A DNA stretch of 41,024 bases from Anaerolineae bacterium (GCA_003154115.1 PMCF01000305.1:222-41245), one strand, 5' to 3'; shown: positions 23,843 to 33,947, counted from the first letter of the stretch. Numbers and translations: made by a program. Notes: generated by a model from the sequence alone, not told the origin.

Positions 23843-24970
23843 CTAGCCTGTCGTCTGTTTTTGCCACACCACTCGGTTCACGTAATCGGTATAGCTTACA
23901 ATAATCCGCACCACCTTTTCGGACACATTCGGCACGGCATAATCGGCAATCAGCCGCAGCGCCCGTTCTGCGCCGCGTGGCTGGGTCTCCAGAATAGCGA
24001 GCGCCTCTTTGATACGCGCCCACTTCAACCCCACCAGCATCACCGCCCCCTCCTCCATTCCCTCGGGACGCTCGTGGGCCTGCCGCAAATTCAAGGCCGG
24101 AAAATTCAGGATCGAGGATTCTTCGGTAATGGTGCCGCTGTCTGACAGTACCACCCGGGCCTGCCTTTCCAGCTGGACGTAGTCACAAAATCCAAACGGC
24201 TTCATCAATTCGACCGGCGGCGGCAGTGTCACCCGCTCCGCTTCCAGCCGCTTGCGCGTGCGGGGATGGGTGGAGACGATGACGCGGCGTCCCTCATCGG
24301 CCAGCCGGGACAGGACCTCGATCAAGCGGGCAAACTGCTCCGGTGAATCCACGTTCTCTTCGCGATGCGCGCTGACCACATAGTATTCCCGTTCCTGCAA
24401 CCCCAACCGCTGGAGCGCATCCGACGCTTCGATCTTGGGCAGATAGTAGTGCAGCACTTCATACATGGGACTGCCGGTCTTGATGACACGATCGGGCGGC
24501 AGGCCTTCCCGCAGCAGATACTCGCGTGACAGGCTGGAGTAAGGCAGGTTGATGTCGCTGATGTGATCCACGATCCGGCGGTTAATCTCCTCGGGCACGC
24601 GCTGATCGAAGCAGCGATTGCCCGCTTCCATGTGAAAGACCGGAATCTTCTGCCGTTTCGCGGCGATGGCCGCCAGGCAGCTGTTGGTATCGCCGAGAAT
24701 CAAAACGACTTCGGGCTGTATCTGGCGCAGCGCCGCATCGGCGCGCGCAATGACCAGACCAATCGTCTCGGCCGCCGTCGCCCCAGCGGCATCCAAGAAC
24801 ACATCAGGTGCGCGAATCCCCAATTCGTCAAAGAAGACCTGGTTCAATTCGTAGTCATAGTTCTGGCCGGTGTGAATGAGCACGTGATCGGTATACCGAT
24901 CTAGCGCTGCCAGCACGCGCGACAGGCGGATAATTTCCGGCCGAGTACCTACGATAGTGGCAACTTTCAT
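23843..24970 (-). CDS. UDP-N-acetylglucosamine 2-epimerase-type enzyme (CapG/WbjD group)
   Basis: The 375-residue protein is a non-hydrolysing 2-epimerase: [11 protein letters not shown] at the start, [29 protein letters not shown] and the catalytic SAHREENVD (His202). The long [10 protein letters not shown] signature and its place after capE- and capF-like genes point to CapG/WbjD. That enzyme converts the product of CapF to UDP-N-acetyl-L-fucosamine, rather than making ManNAc as WecB does. Ribosome site GAGG precedes the ATG. Confidence 0.93.
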   Translation of the reverse strand: MKVATIVGTRPEIIRLSRVLAALDRYTDHVLIHTGQNYDYELNQVFFDELGIRAPDVFLDAAGATAAETIGLVIARADAALRQIQPEVVLILGDTNSCLAAIAAKRQKIPVFHMEAGNRCFDQRVPEEINRRIVDHISDINLPYSSLSREYLLREGLPPDRVIKTGSPMYEVLHYYLPKIEASDALQRLGLQEREYYVVSAHREENVDSPEQFARLIEVLSRLADEGRRVIVSTHPRTRKRLEAERVTLPPPVELMKPFGFCDYVQLERQARVVLSDSGTITEESSILNFPALNLRQAHERPEGMEEGAVMLVGLKWARIKEALAILETQPRGAERALRLIADYAVPNVSEKVVRIIVSYTDYVNRVVWQKQTTG

Positions 24971-25111
24971 GTGATGCCTCTACTTTTACTGACTCTAATG
25001 CTCACCAACCGCACGGACACGGGCGACGAGCGAAGAAGCGACTTTCATCCTGGACCTTTTCTGCCAGCCCTGCTAGTCTGATTGGCGCTGCTCACGCTGG
25101 CATGCGCGCGT

Positions 25112-26233
25112 TCACACGGCCAACACCGGCAGGGCGGTCGTGTCTGGATGCGACGGATCAAATACCTCACTCGCCCAAAACAGCGTCACCAGCTCTCCGG
25201 CCCCGACGTTTTCAATCGAGTGGGTATAGCCGGGAGGAATGTCCAGGACACGGAAATCTTCGCCCCGCACCCGGTATTCGATCGGCTCCCCACCCGACAG
25301 CTGCCGGAAACGGATCACCGCTTCGCCTTCTACCACCAAAAATTTCTCGGTCTTGGTATGATGATAATGGTTGCCGCGCGTGACGCCCGGCGCCGTCCGC
25401 GACACGAACAACTGGCCAAAGGCTGCCGCTTTCACAAATTCCGCCAGGCACCCGCGTGGATCGCATTTCTTGTCCAGCGTGTACGCAAAGTCATCATGCT
25501 CAAGATACGCGAGGTAAGTGCCATAGAGTTTGCGTGTCAGATCCACTGCCAGGTCGGGTACGTACAGGGTCTGGCGCATCTGCCGGAATGACTGGATCAG
25601 CTCGGCAAGGCGGCCCAGCGTGATGCGATACGCCGGAGTCACTTCCCGATACAGTAAGCCACCCGGCGCGCTTTCCCGTTCCAATTCTTGGGCAAACTGC
25701 GCGATGACATCGTCCACGTAAATCAATTCCAGTTCTTTGCCCGGATCAGAGATGGCGACCGGTAAGTCATGCGCGGTGTTATAGCAGAACGTCGCTACCA
25801 CCGAATTGTAATTGGGACGACACCATTTGCCAAAGACGTTCTTCAGCCGGTAGATCGTGCCCTGCGCGCCACTCTGTTCCACATAGTTCCTGACCACTTC
25901 TTCCGCTTGGCGCTTGCTGACCCCATAGGGATTATCCAGAACAACCTGGATCGAGGAGGCCAATACGATCGGCACCGGGCGGCCGAGGCGCAGCAGCTCA
26001 GCGCAGACCAGTCGGGTGGTATCCACATTCCCGGTCTGGAACTCCGCTTCGTCGCGCGGGCGATTGACACCCGCCAGGTGAAAGACCTGATCGGCTTCCG
26101 CCAGCATGGCCGCTAAGTCCTGCGGATGGTTGTCCTGGTCGAATTCCAACACGCTTAGCCCGGGACGCTGCTTTAGCCAGGCCACCAGATTTTTACCGAT
26201 AAAACCCTGTGCACCCGTCACCAGAACTTTCAT
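25112..26233 (-). CDS. CapF/WbjC-like bifunctional epimerase-reductase
   Basis: The 373-residue product has an N-terminal SDR domain (GAQGFIG at residues 7-13; FHLAGVNRP; YGVSKRQAEEVV) and a C-terminal cupin domain with the metal-binding NHYHHTKTEKFLVVEGEA. This is the unique layout of CapF (S. aureus) and WbjC (P. aeruginosa). CapF epimerises at C3 and reduces at C4 with NADPH, the second step of UDP-L-FucNAc synthesis. It starts ten bases after capE with an AGGAG site. Confidence 0.95.
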   Translation of the reverse strand: MKVLVTGAQGFIGKNLVAWLKQRPGLSVLEFDQDNHPQDLAAMLAEADQVFHLAGVNRPRDEAEFQTGNVDTTRLVCAELLRLGRPVPIVLASSIQVVLDNPYGVSKRQAEEVVRNYVEQSGAQGTIYRLKNVFGKWCRPNYNSVVATFCYNTAHDLPVAISDPGKELELIYVDDVIAQFAQELERESAPGGLLYREVTPAYRITLGRLAELIQSFRQMRQTLYVPDLAVDLTRKLYGTYLAYLEHDDFAYTLDKKCDPRGCLAEFVKAAAFGQLFVSRTAPGVTRGNHYHHTKTEKFLVVEGEAVIRFRQLSGGEPIEYRVRGEDFRVLDIPPGYTHSIENVGAGELVTLFWASEVFDPSHPDTTALPVLAV

Positions 26234-26242
26234 GCCCGCTCC

Positions 26243-27256
26243 TCACTTTCTGGTTGCCAATTCCTGCTGAATAAAATCCAATTGCCGCAGCAGCTCCGCC
26301 ATCTCGTCCACGTTGAGCCGGTAGGTATTATGCGAATTATAATCTTCTTCCGGCAGGGACGCCTCGCCCTGCGTGAAATAGGCGTCGTAATTCAAATCGC
26401 GATTGTCCGCCGGAACACGATAATAGCCGCCCTGATCGATGGCGTGCAGCATTTCCTCGCGCGTCAGCAGGGTCTCGTATTTTTTCTCGCCGTGGCGCGT
26501 GCCGATCAGGTGCAGTGGATTGTCCGCCTGAAAGACCTGCAACAGCGCCCGCGCCAGTGTCTCGATAGTGGCGGCCGGCGCCTTCTGCACGTAGAGGTCT
26601 CCCGGCTGCGCCCGCTCGAAAGCATACAATACCAGATCAACCGCGCCGTCGATGCTCATCATGAAGCGCGTCATGGTCGGATCGGTGATCGTCAACGGCT
26701 GACCGGCTTTGATCTGCTCGACAAACAGGGGAATGACCGAGCCGCGCGAGCCCATCACATTGCCGTAACGCGTGGCACAGATCACGCACGCGCGATCGGC
26801 CGCTACCCGCGATTTAGCCGTGGCCAGTTTTTCCATCATGGCCTTGGCAATGCCCATCGCATTGATGGGATACGCCGCCTTGTCCGTGCTCAACACGACC
26901 ACGCGTTGAACCCCGGCGGCCAGCGCCGCATTCATCACGTTCTCGGCGCCCACGGCATTGGTGAGCAGCGCCTCCATCGGATAAAATTCGCAGGAGGGCA
27001 CCTGCTTCAAGGCGGCGGCATGAAAGACAAAGTCCACCCGCGACATCGCATCTAGCAGGCTTTCAGGACGGCGCACGTCGCCGATGTAAAACTTCAGTTT
27101 GGGATCATGATAAGCCAGCCGCATGTCATGCTGCTTCTTCTCATCACGTGAGAAGATGCGTATCTCGCCGATATCCGTTTCCAGGAAACGGCGCAGGACG
27201 GCATTGCCAAAGGTGCCGGTGCCCCCCGTAATCAACAATGTTTTATCTTTGAACAT
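26243..27256 (-). CDS. CapE/WbjB-like UDP-GlcNAc 4,6-dehydratase/5-epimerase
   Basis: The 337-residue SDR enzyme has the NAD motif GGTGTFG (11-17). Its catalytic region is STDKAAYPINAMGIAKAMMEK, with Lys126 and Met134 where most SDRs have Tyr. The Met substitution is a known mark of CapE. It converts UDP-GlcNAc to the 4-keto-6-deoxy-L-arabino sugar, the first step to UDP-L-FucNAc. capF and capG type genes follow, so the pathway is complete. Confidence 0.95.
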   Translation of the reverse strand: MFKDKTLLITGGTGTFGNAVLRRFLETDIGEIRIFSRDEKKQHDMRLAYHDPKLKFYIGDVRRPESLLDAMSRVDFVFHAAALKQVPSCEFYPMEALLTNAVGAENVMNAALAAGVQRVVVLSTDKAAYPINAMGIAKAMMEKLATAKSRVAADRACVICATRYGNVMGSRGSVIPLFVEQIKAGQPLTITDPTMTRFMMSIDGAVDLVLYAFERAQPGDLYVQKAPAATIETLARALLQVFQADNPLHLIGTRHGEKKYETLLTREEMLHAIDQGGYYRVPADNRDLNYDAYFTQGEASLPEEDYNSHNTYRLNVDEMAELLRQLDFIQQELATRK

Positions 27257-27583
27257 AGTGCCTTGCGCCTAGGGCTTGCCAAGAAATAAGTCCGCACTTT
27301 CGACGCTCCCGCCGGATTGCAAATCCGGCGCTGGGGCTGGACACTTGCACCCATTCCCACTCCGCTTCGCTGCGGGGACTTCGTGCGTGCAGTGCGGTGT
27401 GTGACCATCCAGCCTGGAGCAATCTGCGGAGTTGTTCTTTGACGGCTTCTTAGAGCAAATTCCAAATTGATTTACAGCACCGTCTGCTCCCGGCAGATGG
27501 TCACACAACCGCTGGATGTAGCCATCCAGCAGGAGCACGTCCCGTTGAACCCGGAAGGGCCAGCGTTTGTTACTCCTCAGCCG
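27257..27583. other. Repeat-bearing intergenic region between WbuB-like gene and capE
   Basis: The 327-base stretch has no credible gene. It contains a perfect hairpin GCCGGATT GCA AATCCGGC (27311-27329). An inverted pair TGTGTGACCATC (near 27400) and GATGGTCACACA (near 27497) is also present, together with a solo MITE-type end (27451-27479). It separates the FucNAc genes from the upstream glycosyltransferases and could be decayed insertion-element DNA. No promoter was identified with confidence. Confidence 0.65.
27451..27479 (+). repeat. Solo terminal repeat of the MITE-like family
   Basis: The sequence starting TAGAGCAAATTCCAAATTG, then TTTAC, matches the left end of the element at 10561 with about five changes over 27 bases. 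No inverted partner was found within the intergenic region, so it is a solo end or a remnant. Confidence 0.6.
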
Positions 27584-28819
27584 TCATTTTCTTTTCTGCT
27601 TGTTCTTGACCACTTGCTCAAACAACTCCTCGTATTTCTTTACCAGGACGGCCCGCGTATACTGTCGCTCAAAAGCGGCCCGTCCGTTGCGGCCCAACGC
27701 CTCGCGCCGTTCGATCGGCAGTGCCAACAACTCCCGCACGGCTTGTGCCAGAGCGCCAGCGTCCTGCGGCGGAAAAATCAATCCGGCCTGCGCTTCGTGC
27801 ACCACCTCGGCCGCATCACCGGCCACGCCGCATAAAATCGGCCGCCCACAGGCGAGGTAGGCCAGTGTCTTCGACGGGATGGTAATCTCAAACAGCGGAT
27901 CGCGCTTCAAATGTACCAGCAGCGCATCCGCCCACGCAAAAAAGGTCGGCATCCGTTCGACCGGTTGTCGTCCAATAAAACGCACGTTATCCAGCTGGCG
28001 CGCCGCCGTCTGCTGCTTCAAGCGCTCGACCTCAATGCCATCGCCAATCAATACAAACTGCACGGCAGGATAATCATGCAGTTTCGCCGCGGCCTCCAAC
28101 ACCGTATCGAGCGCCTGCGCTGCGCCCAGCGTGCCGGCAAATATCACGGTGAAGCGATTGAGCAGGCCATGCTCACGCGCCAGCGCCTCATCGCGTTCAA
28201 CCGGGCGATAAATATCTTCGTCCGCCCAATTGGGAATGACGTGAATCTTCTCGGCAGGCACGCCTTTGCCGATCAAACTACGTTTGAAGCCGGGCGAGAT
28301 AACGGTAATGGCCGCCGCGCGTCGATAGATGAATTGCGCTACCCGCCCCACGACGTTAAGTGCCCGCGCCGAATGGACCATGCCCGTGGCCGCCAATGTC
28401 TCCGGCCACATATCTTGAATCTCATAGATAAACGGAATACGCCGCAGCAGTCCGATCCACCAGGCCGGAAGGCCCACCGTGAGCGGCGGATGATACACCC
28501 ACATCACGTCGGCGGGGCCGCACAGCGCCGCCCCAATGGTAGAGGCCGACAGCGCAAAACTGGCGTAATTCAACGCCCGCTTCAGGCCCGAATGACTATG
28601 TTCCGGGTACAATGGCACACGCAGCACACACACGCCGTCACGTGACTCCCACTGCCGCCAGCGAATATGATAGCCGGGATAGATTCTGCCGCGCGGATAA
28701 TTGGGAAACCCGGTAATGGCCGTAACCTGATGACCGTAAGCAGCCAGGTCACGCCCCAAAAAATGAATCTTACTATCCGGTTCTGGCTGATACCACTGAG
28801 ATAATATGATTAGCCGCAA
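27584..28819 (-). CDS. WbuB-like GT4 glycosyltransferase
   Basis: The product (about 411 residues) begins LRLIILSQWYQPEPDSK and has PNYPRGRIYPGY, YEIQDMWPETLAATGM, VIPNWAD and FEITIPSKTLAYLACGRPIL, the pattern of WbuB, an L-FucNAc transferase of the GT4 family. This fits the complete UDP-L-FucNAc pathway next door. No ATG gives the conserved N-terminus without running into the upstream gene; a TTG at 28819, one base after that gene's stop, with GAGAGA upstream, was taken as start. Acts at the cytoplasmic membrane face. Confidence 0.88.
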   Translation of the reverse strand: MRLIILSQWYQPEPDSKIHFLGRDLAAYGHQVTAITGFPNYPRGRIYPGYHIRWRQWESRDGVCVLRVPLYPEHSHSGLKRALNYASFALSASTIGAALCGPADVMWVYHPPLTVGLPAWWIGLLRRIPFIYEIQDMWPETLAATGMVHSARALNVVGRVAQFIYRRAAAITVISPGFKRSLIGKGVPAEKIHVIPNWADEDIYRPVERDEALAREHGLLNRFTVIFAGTLGAAQALDTVLEAAAKLHDYPAVQFVLIGDGIEVERLKQQTAARQLDNVRFIGRQPVERMPTFFAWADALLVHLKRDPLFEITIPSKTLAYLACGRPILCGVAGDAAEVVHEAQAGLIFPPQDAGALAQAVRELLALPIERREALGRNGRAAFERQYTRAVLVKKYEELFEQVVKNKQKRK

Positions 28820-28820
28820 A

Positions 28821-29984
28821 TTATCTCTCGCTTGATAAAAATAATAGTCGATTGGCTTCCAACACGGCCGGATTGGTGGCAAACCGTTCACCTAGCTGTT
28901 GCGCACCCTGTGACCAGCGAGAAAATTCCGCTTCATCCATCGCCACGATTCGCTCGATCGCAGCGCGAAACTGAGCTGGTTGCTCCAGTGGCAAATCCCA
29001 GCCGGCCTGGGCGGCTTCCAGATCATGCCATTGTGTTCGATCGCTGATAATAACGACGCACCCTGATCGTAAGGCTTCCAAAATGGCATGCCCGAAATTC
29101 TCACCGCGCGTGGGCAGCAGCAGTGCATGATACTGTTGTAATTTCTCGCTTACTTGCTCGGAAGGCAATTCGCCGCGATAAGTGACACCGATGGTCGCGG
29201 GAAGTTGCCGAATCAATTCTTCACAGTCAGCCCAATAACGCTTGTCTTCGCACGGGCCATAGATATCCAGTTCGACCCGGCTATGAATGCCTTGCAGGAC
29301 CTGCAAGGCGTAATCCAAGTTTTTCATGCGTGAGATCCGGCCCAGGAAAATCAAACGGGCGGCATCACCTTGTTTTCTGTTCGTTCGAACCAAAGGTTGA
29401 ACGGTCGCGGATCGCGGCAAATTAGGTGCAATGATCACCTTCATGCAGCCTGCCGCGGAACGAGCTGCGAAGGTCTGGATAATATCATGCCGTTCGAATT
29501 CACTGGACGCCTGCCACACCACAGGCATGCCCAGCCGCAGCCACTTGAACAGTCGCAAATACCACTGCTTCTTCACCTGCTTTAGAGCCAGTGCTCCTAC
29601 CGCAAATTCACCCCGTGGAGCGACGATGATCGGCTTGGCCGGAATTAGGCCGAAGTGCTGTAACCAGAGCAAGTGTCTGGTCGTTGGGGCAAAGAAGCCA
29701 TTGAGATATAACACATCATAATCAATCTGTTGTAATCGTTTAGGCCAGGTCCACCACCGTAACTGATCGGGGGGCAGATAACATACCTGCGCCTTGCCTA
29801 CTACCTGCCACGTGCCAATCTGTATGCCGGGATAGGGCTGCACATCGCCCAGGTCGCGATCGGCGGTGAGGATGAAAAACTCAAACTCGATCCCGAGCCA
29901 AGCCACCAGATTCGCGATGGTGCGCACCGGCCCACCCGCTTTGTAGCCCGGCACATACCGTGGAATTACCGTCAGCACTTTCAC
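28821..29984 (-). CDS. GT4 glycosyltransferase
   Basis: The 387-residue protein has the GT-B layout: an N-terminal acceptor domain starting KVLTVIPRYVPGYKAGGPVRT and a C-terminal nucleotide-sugar domain with RLIFLGRISRMKNLDYAL. The E-x7-E motif is ENFGHAILE. It starts at a GTG five bases after asnB. The donor and acceptor sugars are unknown. It belongs to the polysaccharide operon. Confidence 0.9.
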   Translation of the reverse strand: MKVLTVIPRYVPGYKAGGPVRTIANLVAWLGIEFEFFILTADRDLGDVQPYPGIQIGTWQVVGKAQVCYLPPDQLRWWTWPKRLQQIDYDVLYLNGFFAPTTRHLLWLQHFGLIPAKPIIVAPRGEFAVGALALKQVKKQWYLRLFKWLRLGMPVVWQASSEFERHDIIQTFAARSAAGCMKVIIAPNLPRSATVQPLVRTNRKQGDAARLIFLGRISRMKNLDYALQVLQGIHSRVELDIYGPCEDKRYWADCEELIRQLPATIGVTYRGELPSEQVSEKLQQYHALLLPTRGENFGHAILEALRSGCVVIISDRTQWHDLEAAQAGWDLPLEQPAQFRAAIERIVAMDEAEFSRWSQGAQQLGERFATNPAVLEANRLLFLSSER

Positions 29985-29988
29985 AAAT

Positions 29989-31776
29989 TCAGCCCTTGAC
30001 TAACGTCTGATCCCATTCTTTTAACACTCTCAGCGCCAACTTCCGCGAGTCACGCCCCCAATGAAGATCCGTCCGTTTATCATCACGGTCGTCCAGCCAG
30101 TCCAGCACTGGAATAAAAAAGCCCGACTTGGGTCGCGTCCACACCGCGGGGGGCAGTTCCGGCGCCGCCTGTTGCACCACGGCCGCTTTGCCGGCGCTGC
30201 GCGCTGGTTCAAAATTGAGGCGCGCCGCCTGATCGCGTAAGCGCACGTCGACCAGCGGCACCCGTAACTCAAGCGAATGAGCCATGCTCGCCCAATCGGA
30301 ATCGCGCAGCAATTGCTGGCGCATATAGCGGGTTGATTCCAGAAGGTGTACGGACTGCCACCCGTCGTCGGCGACTTCGTTAACGCCGGGCACAGTATCA
30401 TGGATCGGATCGTAGGCCGCCAGACCTGCCCGTGTTATCTCCACGCCAATCAAGGCCGGCAATTCTTCCGGCAGGAACAATCCGCGCCGCAAATAATACG
30501 CGCCTGGCAGTGCATCCCCATAGCGCAGCAAGCCGCGCAGCTTAGGTTGCCCGGGGCGTAATCGAGTCGCTACGCGCGGCCACACACGGCTTAAACCTGG
30601 AATGCGCCCCAGTCGCCGCGCTTGCTGCACCCAGTGTGGCACATCATGAAAAGAAGGATACCCCCCAAAGAGTTCGTCGCCGCCCAACCCTGACAATACT
30701 ACTTTCAATCCGGCTTCATGGGCGACCTGACTAACCACATAGGTGTTAAAGCCGTCGATGCTGGGTTGATCCATGGCCGCCATGACTCGCGCCCAAAGGT
30801 CGGGCATCGCCTGCCGATCGATCGTACGTTCGACGTGCCGCGTGCCAAGCCGGCGCGCCACTTCCGCCGCCAAGGGCGCTTCGTCGTAGGGGGTGCCGAC
30901 GAAGCGCTCGAAGCGGAGTGTGAACGTCACTGGCGGCTCGACGACTTCACGCCGGGCCAACGCAGCAATGAGTGTCGAATCCAGACCAGCCGAGAGGAAG
31001 ATCGCCACCGGGACATCGGCCACTAGATGTGCGCGTACTGTGTCACGCAGCGTTTCGACCAGCGAACCCGTTCCATCCGGCCGGGCGGCACTGAATTGAT
31101 AATACGCGTGCGGCTCATTCACGCGACCCTGCTCGACCAGCATGTAATGACTGGCTGGCAGCGCGCGAATGGCCCGGCGCAGAGTGAGCGGCTCCGGCAC
31201 CGAGCCCCACAAGAGAAAGCCCACCACGCCGGCCGGATCGATCTCCATGGGCAATGTGCCGCCTGCTTCCAGTGCCTTGACCTGCGAAGCAAAGCGCAGG
31301 GTGCCCTCCTGCACCGCATAATACAGTGGTTTGATGCCATAGGGATCGCGTGCCAGCAGCAAGCGCCGCTCAACTGTATCCCAGAGTGCCACGGCAAACA
31401 TGCCACGCAAACGTGATAGCATTGCCACGCCTTCGCGTGCATATAAGGCGAGGATCACCTCGGTATCACTGTGTGAGCGAAACGTGACGCCTGCTCGCTC
31501 CAGTTCGACGCGCAGTTCGCGATAGTTGTAAATTTCGCCATTGAAGACGATCCAGTAACGCCCATCCGCCCAACTCATAGGCTGATGGCCGTCCGGCGAG
31601 AGATCGATAATCGCCAGCCGTCGATGCCCCAGCCCGATCACGCCATCAGGAGCGATCCATTCCCCCACTGCATCCGGTCCACGCTGTGCCATATGGTCGC
31701 GCACACGCCTTAACTCCGCATGATCGATCGGCGCAGCTCGTTCCTCAAGTCGTAAGATGCCATTAATGCCGCACAT
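29989..31776 (-). CDS. asnB: Asparagine synthetase B-type amidotransferase
   Basis: The 595-residue product has the N-terminal glutaminase domain with nucleophile Cys2 (MCGINGIL), the RGPDA and GEIYN motifs, and a C-terminal synthetase domain with PP-loop FLSAGLDST and SGLGGDELFGGYP. In polysaccharide clusters AsnB paralogues often amidate uronic or amino-acid-substituted sugars instead of aspartate. The position here, between glycosyltransferases, supports that role, but it is an inference. Confidence 0.93.
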   Translation of the reverse strand: MCGINGILRLEERAAPIDHAELRRVRDHMAQRGPDAVGEWIAPDGVIGLGHRRLAIIDLSPDGHQPMSWADGRYWIVFNGEIYNYRELRVELERAGVTFRSHSDTEVILALYAREGVAMLSRLRGMFAVALWDTVERRLLLARDPYGIKPLYYAVQEGTLRFASQVKALEAGGTLPMEIDPAGVVGFLLWGSVPEPLTLRRAIRALPASHYMLVEQGRVNEPHAYYQFSAARPDGTGSLVETLRDTVRAHLVADVPVAIFLSAGLDSTLIAALARREVVEPPVTFTLRFERFVGTPYDEAPLAAEVARRLGTRHVERTIDRQAMPDLWARVMAAMDQPSIDGFNTYVVSQVAHEAGLKVVLSGLGGDELFGGYPSFHDVPHWVQQARRLGRIPGLSRVWPRVATRLRPGQPKLRGLLRYGDALPGAYYLRRGLFLPEELPALIGVEITRAGLAAYDPIHDTVPGVNEVADDGWQSVHLLESTRYMRQQLLRDSDWASMAHSLELRVPLVDVRLRDQAARLNFEPARSAGKAAVVQQAAPELPPAVWTRPKSGFFIPVLDWLDDRDDKRTDLHWGRDSRKLALRVLKEWDQTLVKG

Positions 31777-31791
31777 ATTGCCAAGCTACCG

Positions 31792-33018
31792 TCAATCCGA
31801 GCGTCGCGAAGTATCTCGCCGGGCCAACAATTCGTCGTACACGTCCAGATACACCTTTCCGGCGGCTTCCAATGAAAAGCGCTGTTCAATCACAGCCCGT
31901 CCGGCTTGTCCCATACGTCTGCGCCGCTCCGGATCGAGCAAAAGCTCTTGCATGGCCTGTGCCAGCGCTTCATGATCACCGACTGGTGTCAACAATCCTG
32001 TGATGCCCAGCTGGATCGCCGTCGCCGGGCCGCCGCAATCGGTGCTGATGACGGGCAGGCCGCAGGCCATGGCTTCCAGTATCACGATGCCCAGACCCTC
32101 TTCATCGGAGGATAAGACAAACAACGCCGCCTGCTGATACAGGGCGCGGAGTTGTTCCACGGATACGTCGATGTACGTCTCGATATGTTCTGTTAGCCCC
32201 AGCGCCGCCGCGTATGCTTGATCGGCCAGCGACAGCCCGCTGTGTCCCACCAGCGCCAGCTTTGGGGCGCTGGCGAGTTGCTGTCGTAATTGATGATAAG
32301 CCGTCAACAGCAGCCGCGCGTTCTTGCGTGGATCGCTCAACCGCCCCACGACCAGGATATGGCCCCTGGCATGGTATGGTATATTCGGAATAAAGAAATC
32401 GGCATCCACTCCCGGTGGTCCCAATCGCAGCCGGTCAGGCGCTACGTACGGCGCTAACAGCTGTTGCGTGTAGTCGCTTTCTGCAAAGGTGCAATTCACC
32501 CACTGTAGCGTCTTCCGTTCAGCGTGCTCATTCAGCCGCGTCATCCATGTCAGCCAGGCCTTGCGCCAACCAACTGTCCGCTGCAACCGTGACCTGCGAT
32601 CCTGTGCAATCGTTGTTGCAGCAAACAAGCACACCGGCGGCTCCACTTCACTCGCCACAGCTGCCCACGCGGGAGTACCGGCCACGACTTGGATGAGATC
32701 ATATTGATTCAGCAGCTCGGTCAATACCCGACGCGGTCGATAACGTTGAAATTCAAACTCCGTAAAGACTGTGCCGACGTGAACGTAGTCTCGCCCAGCC
32801 CATCTACGCTGTTGAGTCTGCGGGCCATGCAGCCAAGTACGGGGTGCCAGTAACCGCATGCTCGTTTCGTCGTTGGCAGCAGTCGGAATGGATATAACGC
32901 CAATTTTATAGCGTCCTACGCCTTGTAACGTCTTGTAAACAAAATCGACAACAGTTGGCACACCGCCCAGGTACGTTAGTGATGGTGTGACCAAAGCGAT
33001 CTTCGTGTTAATATTCAT
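31792..33018 (-). CDS. GT4 glycosyltransferase
   Basis: The 408-residue protein starts with a GT-B N-terminal domain (ALVTPSLTYLGGVPTVVDFV). It ends with a typical GT4 C-terminal domain containing GHILVVGRLSDPRKNARLLL and the E-x7-E motif EGLGIVILEAMACGLPVIS. The ATG overlaps the stop of the upstream methyltransferase gene by four bases. Sugars not known. Confidence 0.92.
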   Translation of the reverse strand: MNINTKIALVTPSLTYLGGVPTVVDFVYKTLQGVGRYKIGVISIPTAANDETSMRLLAPRTWLHGPQTQQRRWAGRDYVHVGTVFTEFEFQRYRPRRVLTELLNQYDLIQVVAGTPAWAAVASEVEPPVCLFAATTIAQDRRSRLQRTVGWRKAWLTWMTRLNEHAERKTLQWVNCTFAESDYTQQLLAPYVAPDRLRLGPPGVDADFFIPNIPYHARGHILVVGRLSDPRKNARLLLTAYHQLRQQLASAPKLALVGHSGLSLADQAYAAALGLTEHIETYIDVSVEQLRALYQQAALFVLSSDEEGLGIVILEAMACGLPVISTDCGGPATAIQLGITGLLTPVGDHEALAQAMQELLLDPERRRRMGQAGRAVIEQRFSLEAAGKVYLDVYDELLARRDTSRRSD

Positions 33019-33947
33019 GAACGCATTTCTGATTTGCTAAGCACAGATACAAGGAAAACGCCCCACCTCATGCGATTAGTGAACATGCGGCTGACTGAAT
33101 CGGGGATAACTCGCATCACACTATTCTTGAACTTGCCGGCTGGCAGAGGAACGATTTCTGCTTTTGCGCCATAAACACTTATTCTTTCTACGCTAAAGAA
33201 TTGAGAGGTCAGCGCGCGCCATTCGGGAATCGTGTAATAGCGGGCAATGGCGCCGTCCGTCCAACCTTGAACCACACCGTGCACCGATCTGGTGCGGCGC
33301 AAGCCGCGCCGCAAAATACCAATGAACAGGCCGTTGAAGATGTACCAGTTCCAGAAGTTGCGATGGTACACCATCACCGTTGCCTGTCCTCCCGGCTTCA
33401 GCACGCGCTGCATCTCGGCGAGTACTTTCCGGGTATCAGACGAGTGATGAATAACTCCCCACGTCCAGATGTAATCAAAGCTGTTATCGGCAAATTCCAT
33501 ATGTTCGGCATCCATTTGTATGATATGCCCGTTCAATCCGAACTGCGGCATGCGCAATGAAGTGCTTTTTACCGCGTAGTCAGTAATATCAATTCCCGTA
33601 AACGAACGGGCATACTTCGCCAACAAGCCGGCATGACTGCCGTTGCCGACGCCGATTTCCAGAACCGCTTTGTCTTTTAGTGATTCGAAGTCGATTAGTC
33701 GGTCAAATGGTATCTTCTTGGAAGGTAAATATGTTTCAGCGTTCGAAAAGAAGCGACGATCAATTTCCTCGTAGAATTCACGCGAAAACTCCTCTGGCGC
33801 AACTTTCTCACCCCAGTCATACCGCATCGGATGTGAATTCCACCATTGACGATTAGCGGTCTGCCAGTGACTTGCCTGTTCAAGCGATTGCGGCAAAGCG
33901 GTTGGACTATCGAATCCATTTAGGTTCTCTTCTTTAAGTTCTGGCAT
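33015..33947 (-). CDS. Class I SAM-dependent methyltransferase
   Basis: The 310-residue product has the SAM-binding motif LEIGVGNGSHAGLL, the acidic GIDITDYAV, and the DYIWTWGVIHHS and PGGQATVMVYHRNFWNW regions of Methyltransf_11-type enzymes. The N-terminal 90 residues are unusual and Trp-rich. It probably methylates a sugar or lipid-linked glycan intermediate. A GGAGAC site precedes the ATG. Confidence 0.88.
   Translation of the reverse strand: MPELKEENLNGFDSPTALPQSLEQASHWQTANRQWWNSHPMRYDWGEKVAPEEFSREFYEEIDRRFFSNAETYLPSKKIPFDRLIDFESLKDKAVLEIGVGNGSHAGLLAKYARSFTGIDITDYAVKSTSLRMPQFGLNGHIIQMDAEHMEFADNSFDYIWTWGVIHHSSDTRKVLAEMQRVLKPGGQATVMVYHRNFWNWYIFNGLFIGILRRGLRRTRSVHGVVQGWTDGAIARYYTIPEWRALTSQFFSVERISVYGAKAEIVPLPAGKFKNSVMRVIPDSVSRMFTNRMRWGVFLVSVLSKSEMRS

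Noticed and set aside
26282-27055. 257-codon open frame antisense to capE
   Set aside because: Arg/His/Gln-rich shadow of a well-supported gene; no domain recognisable.
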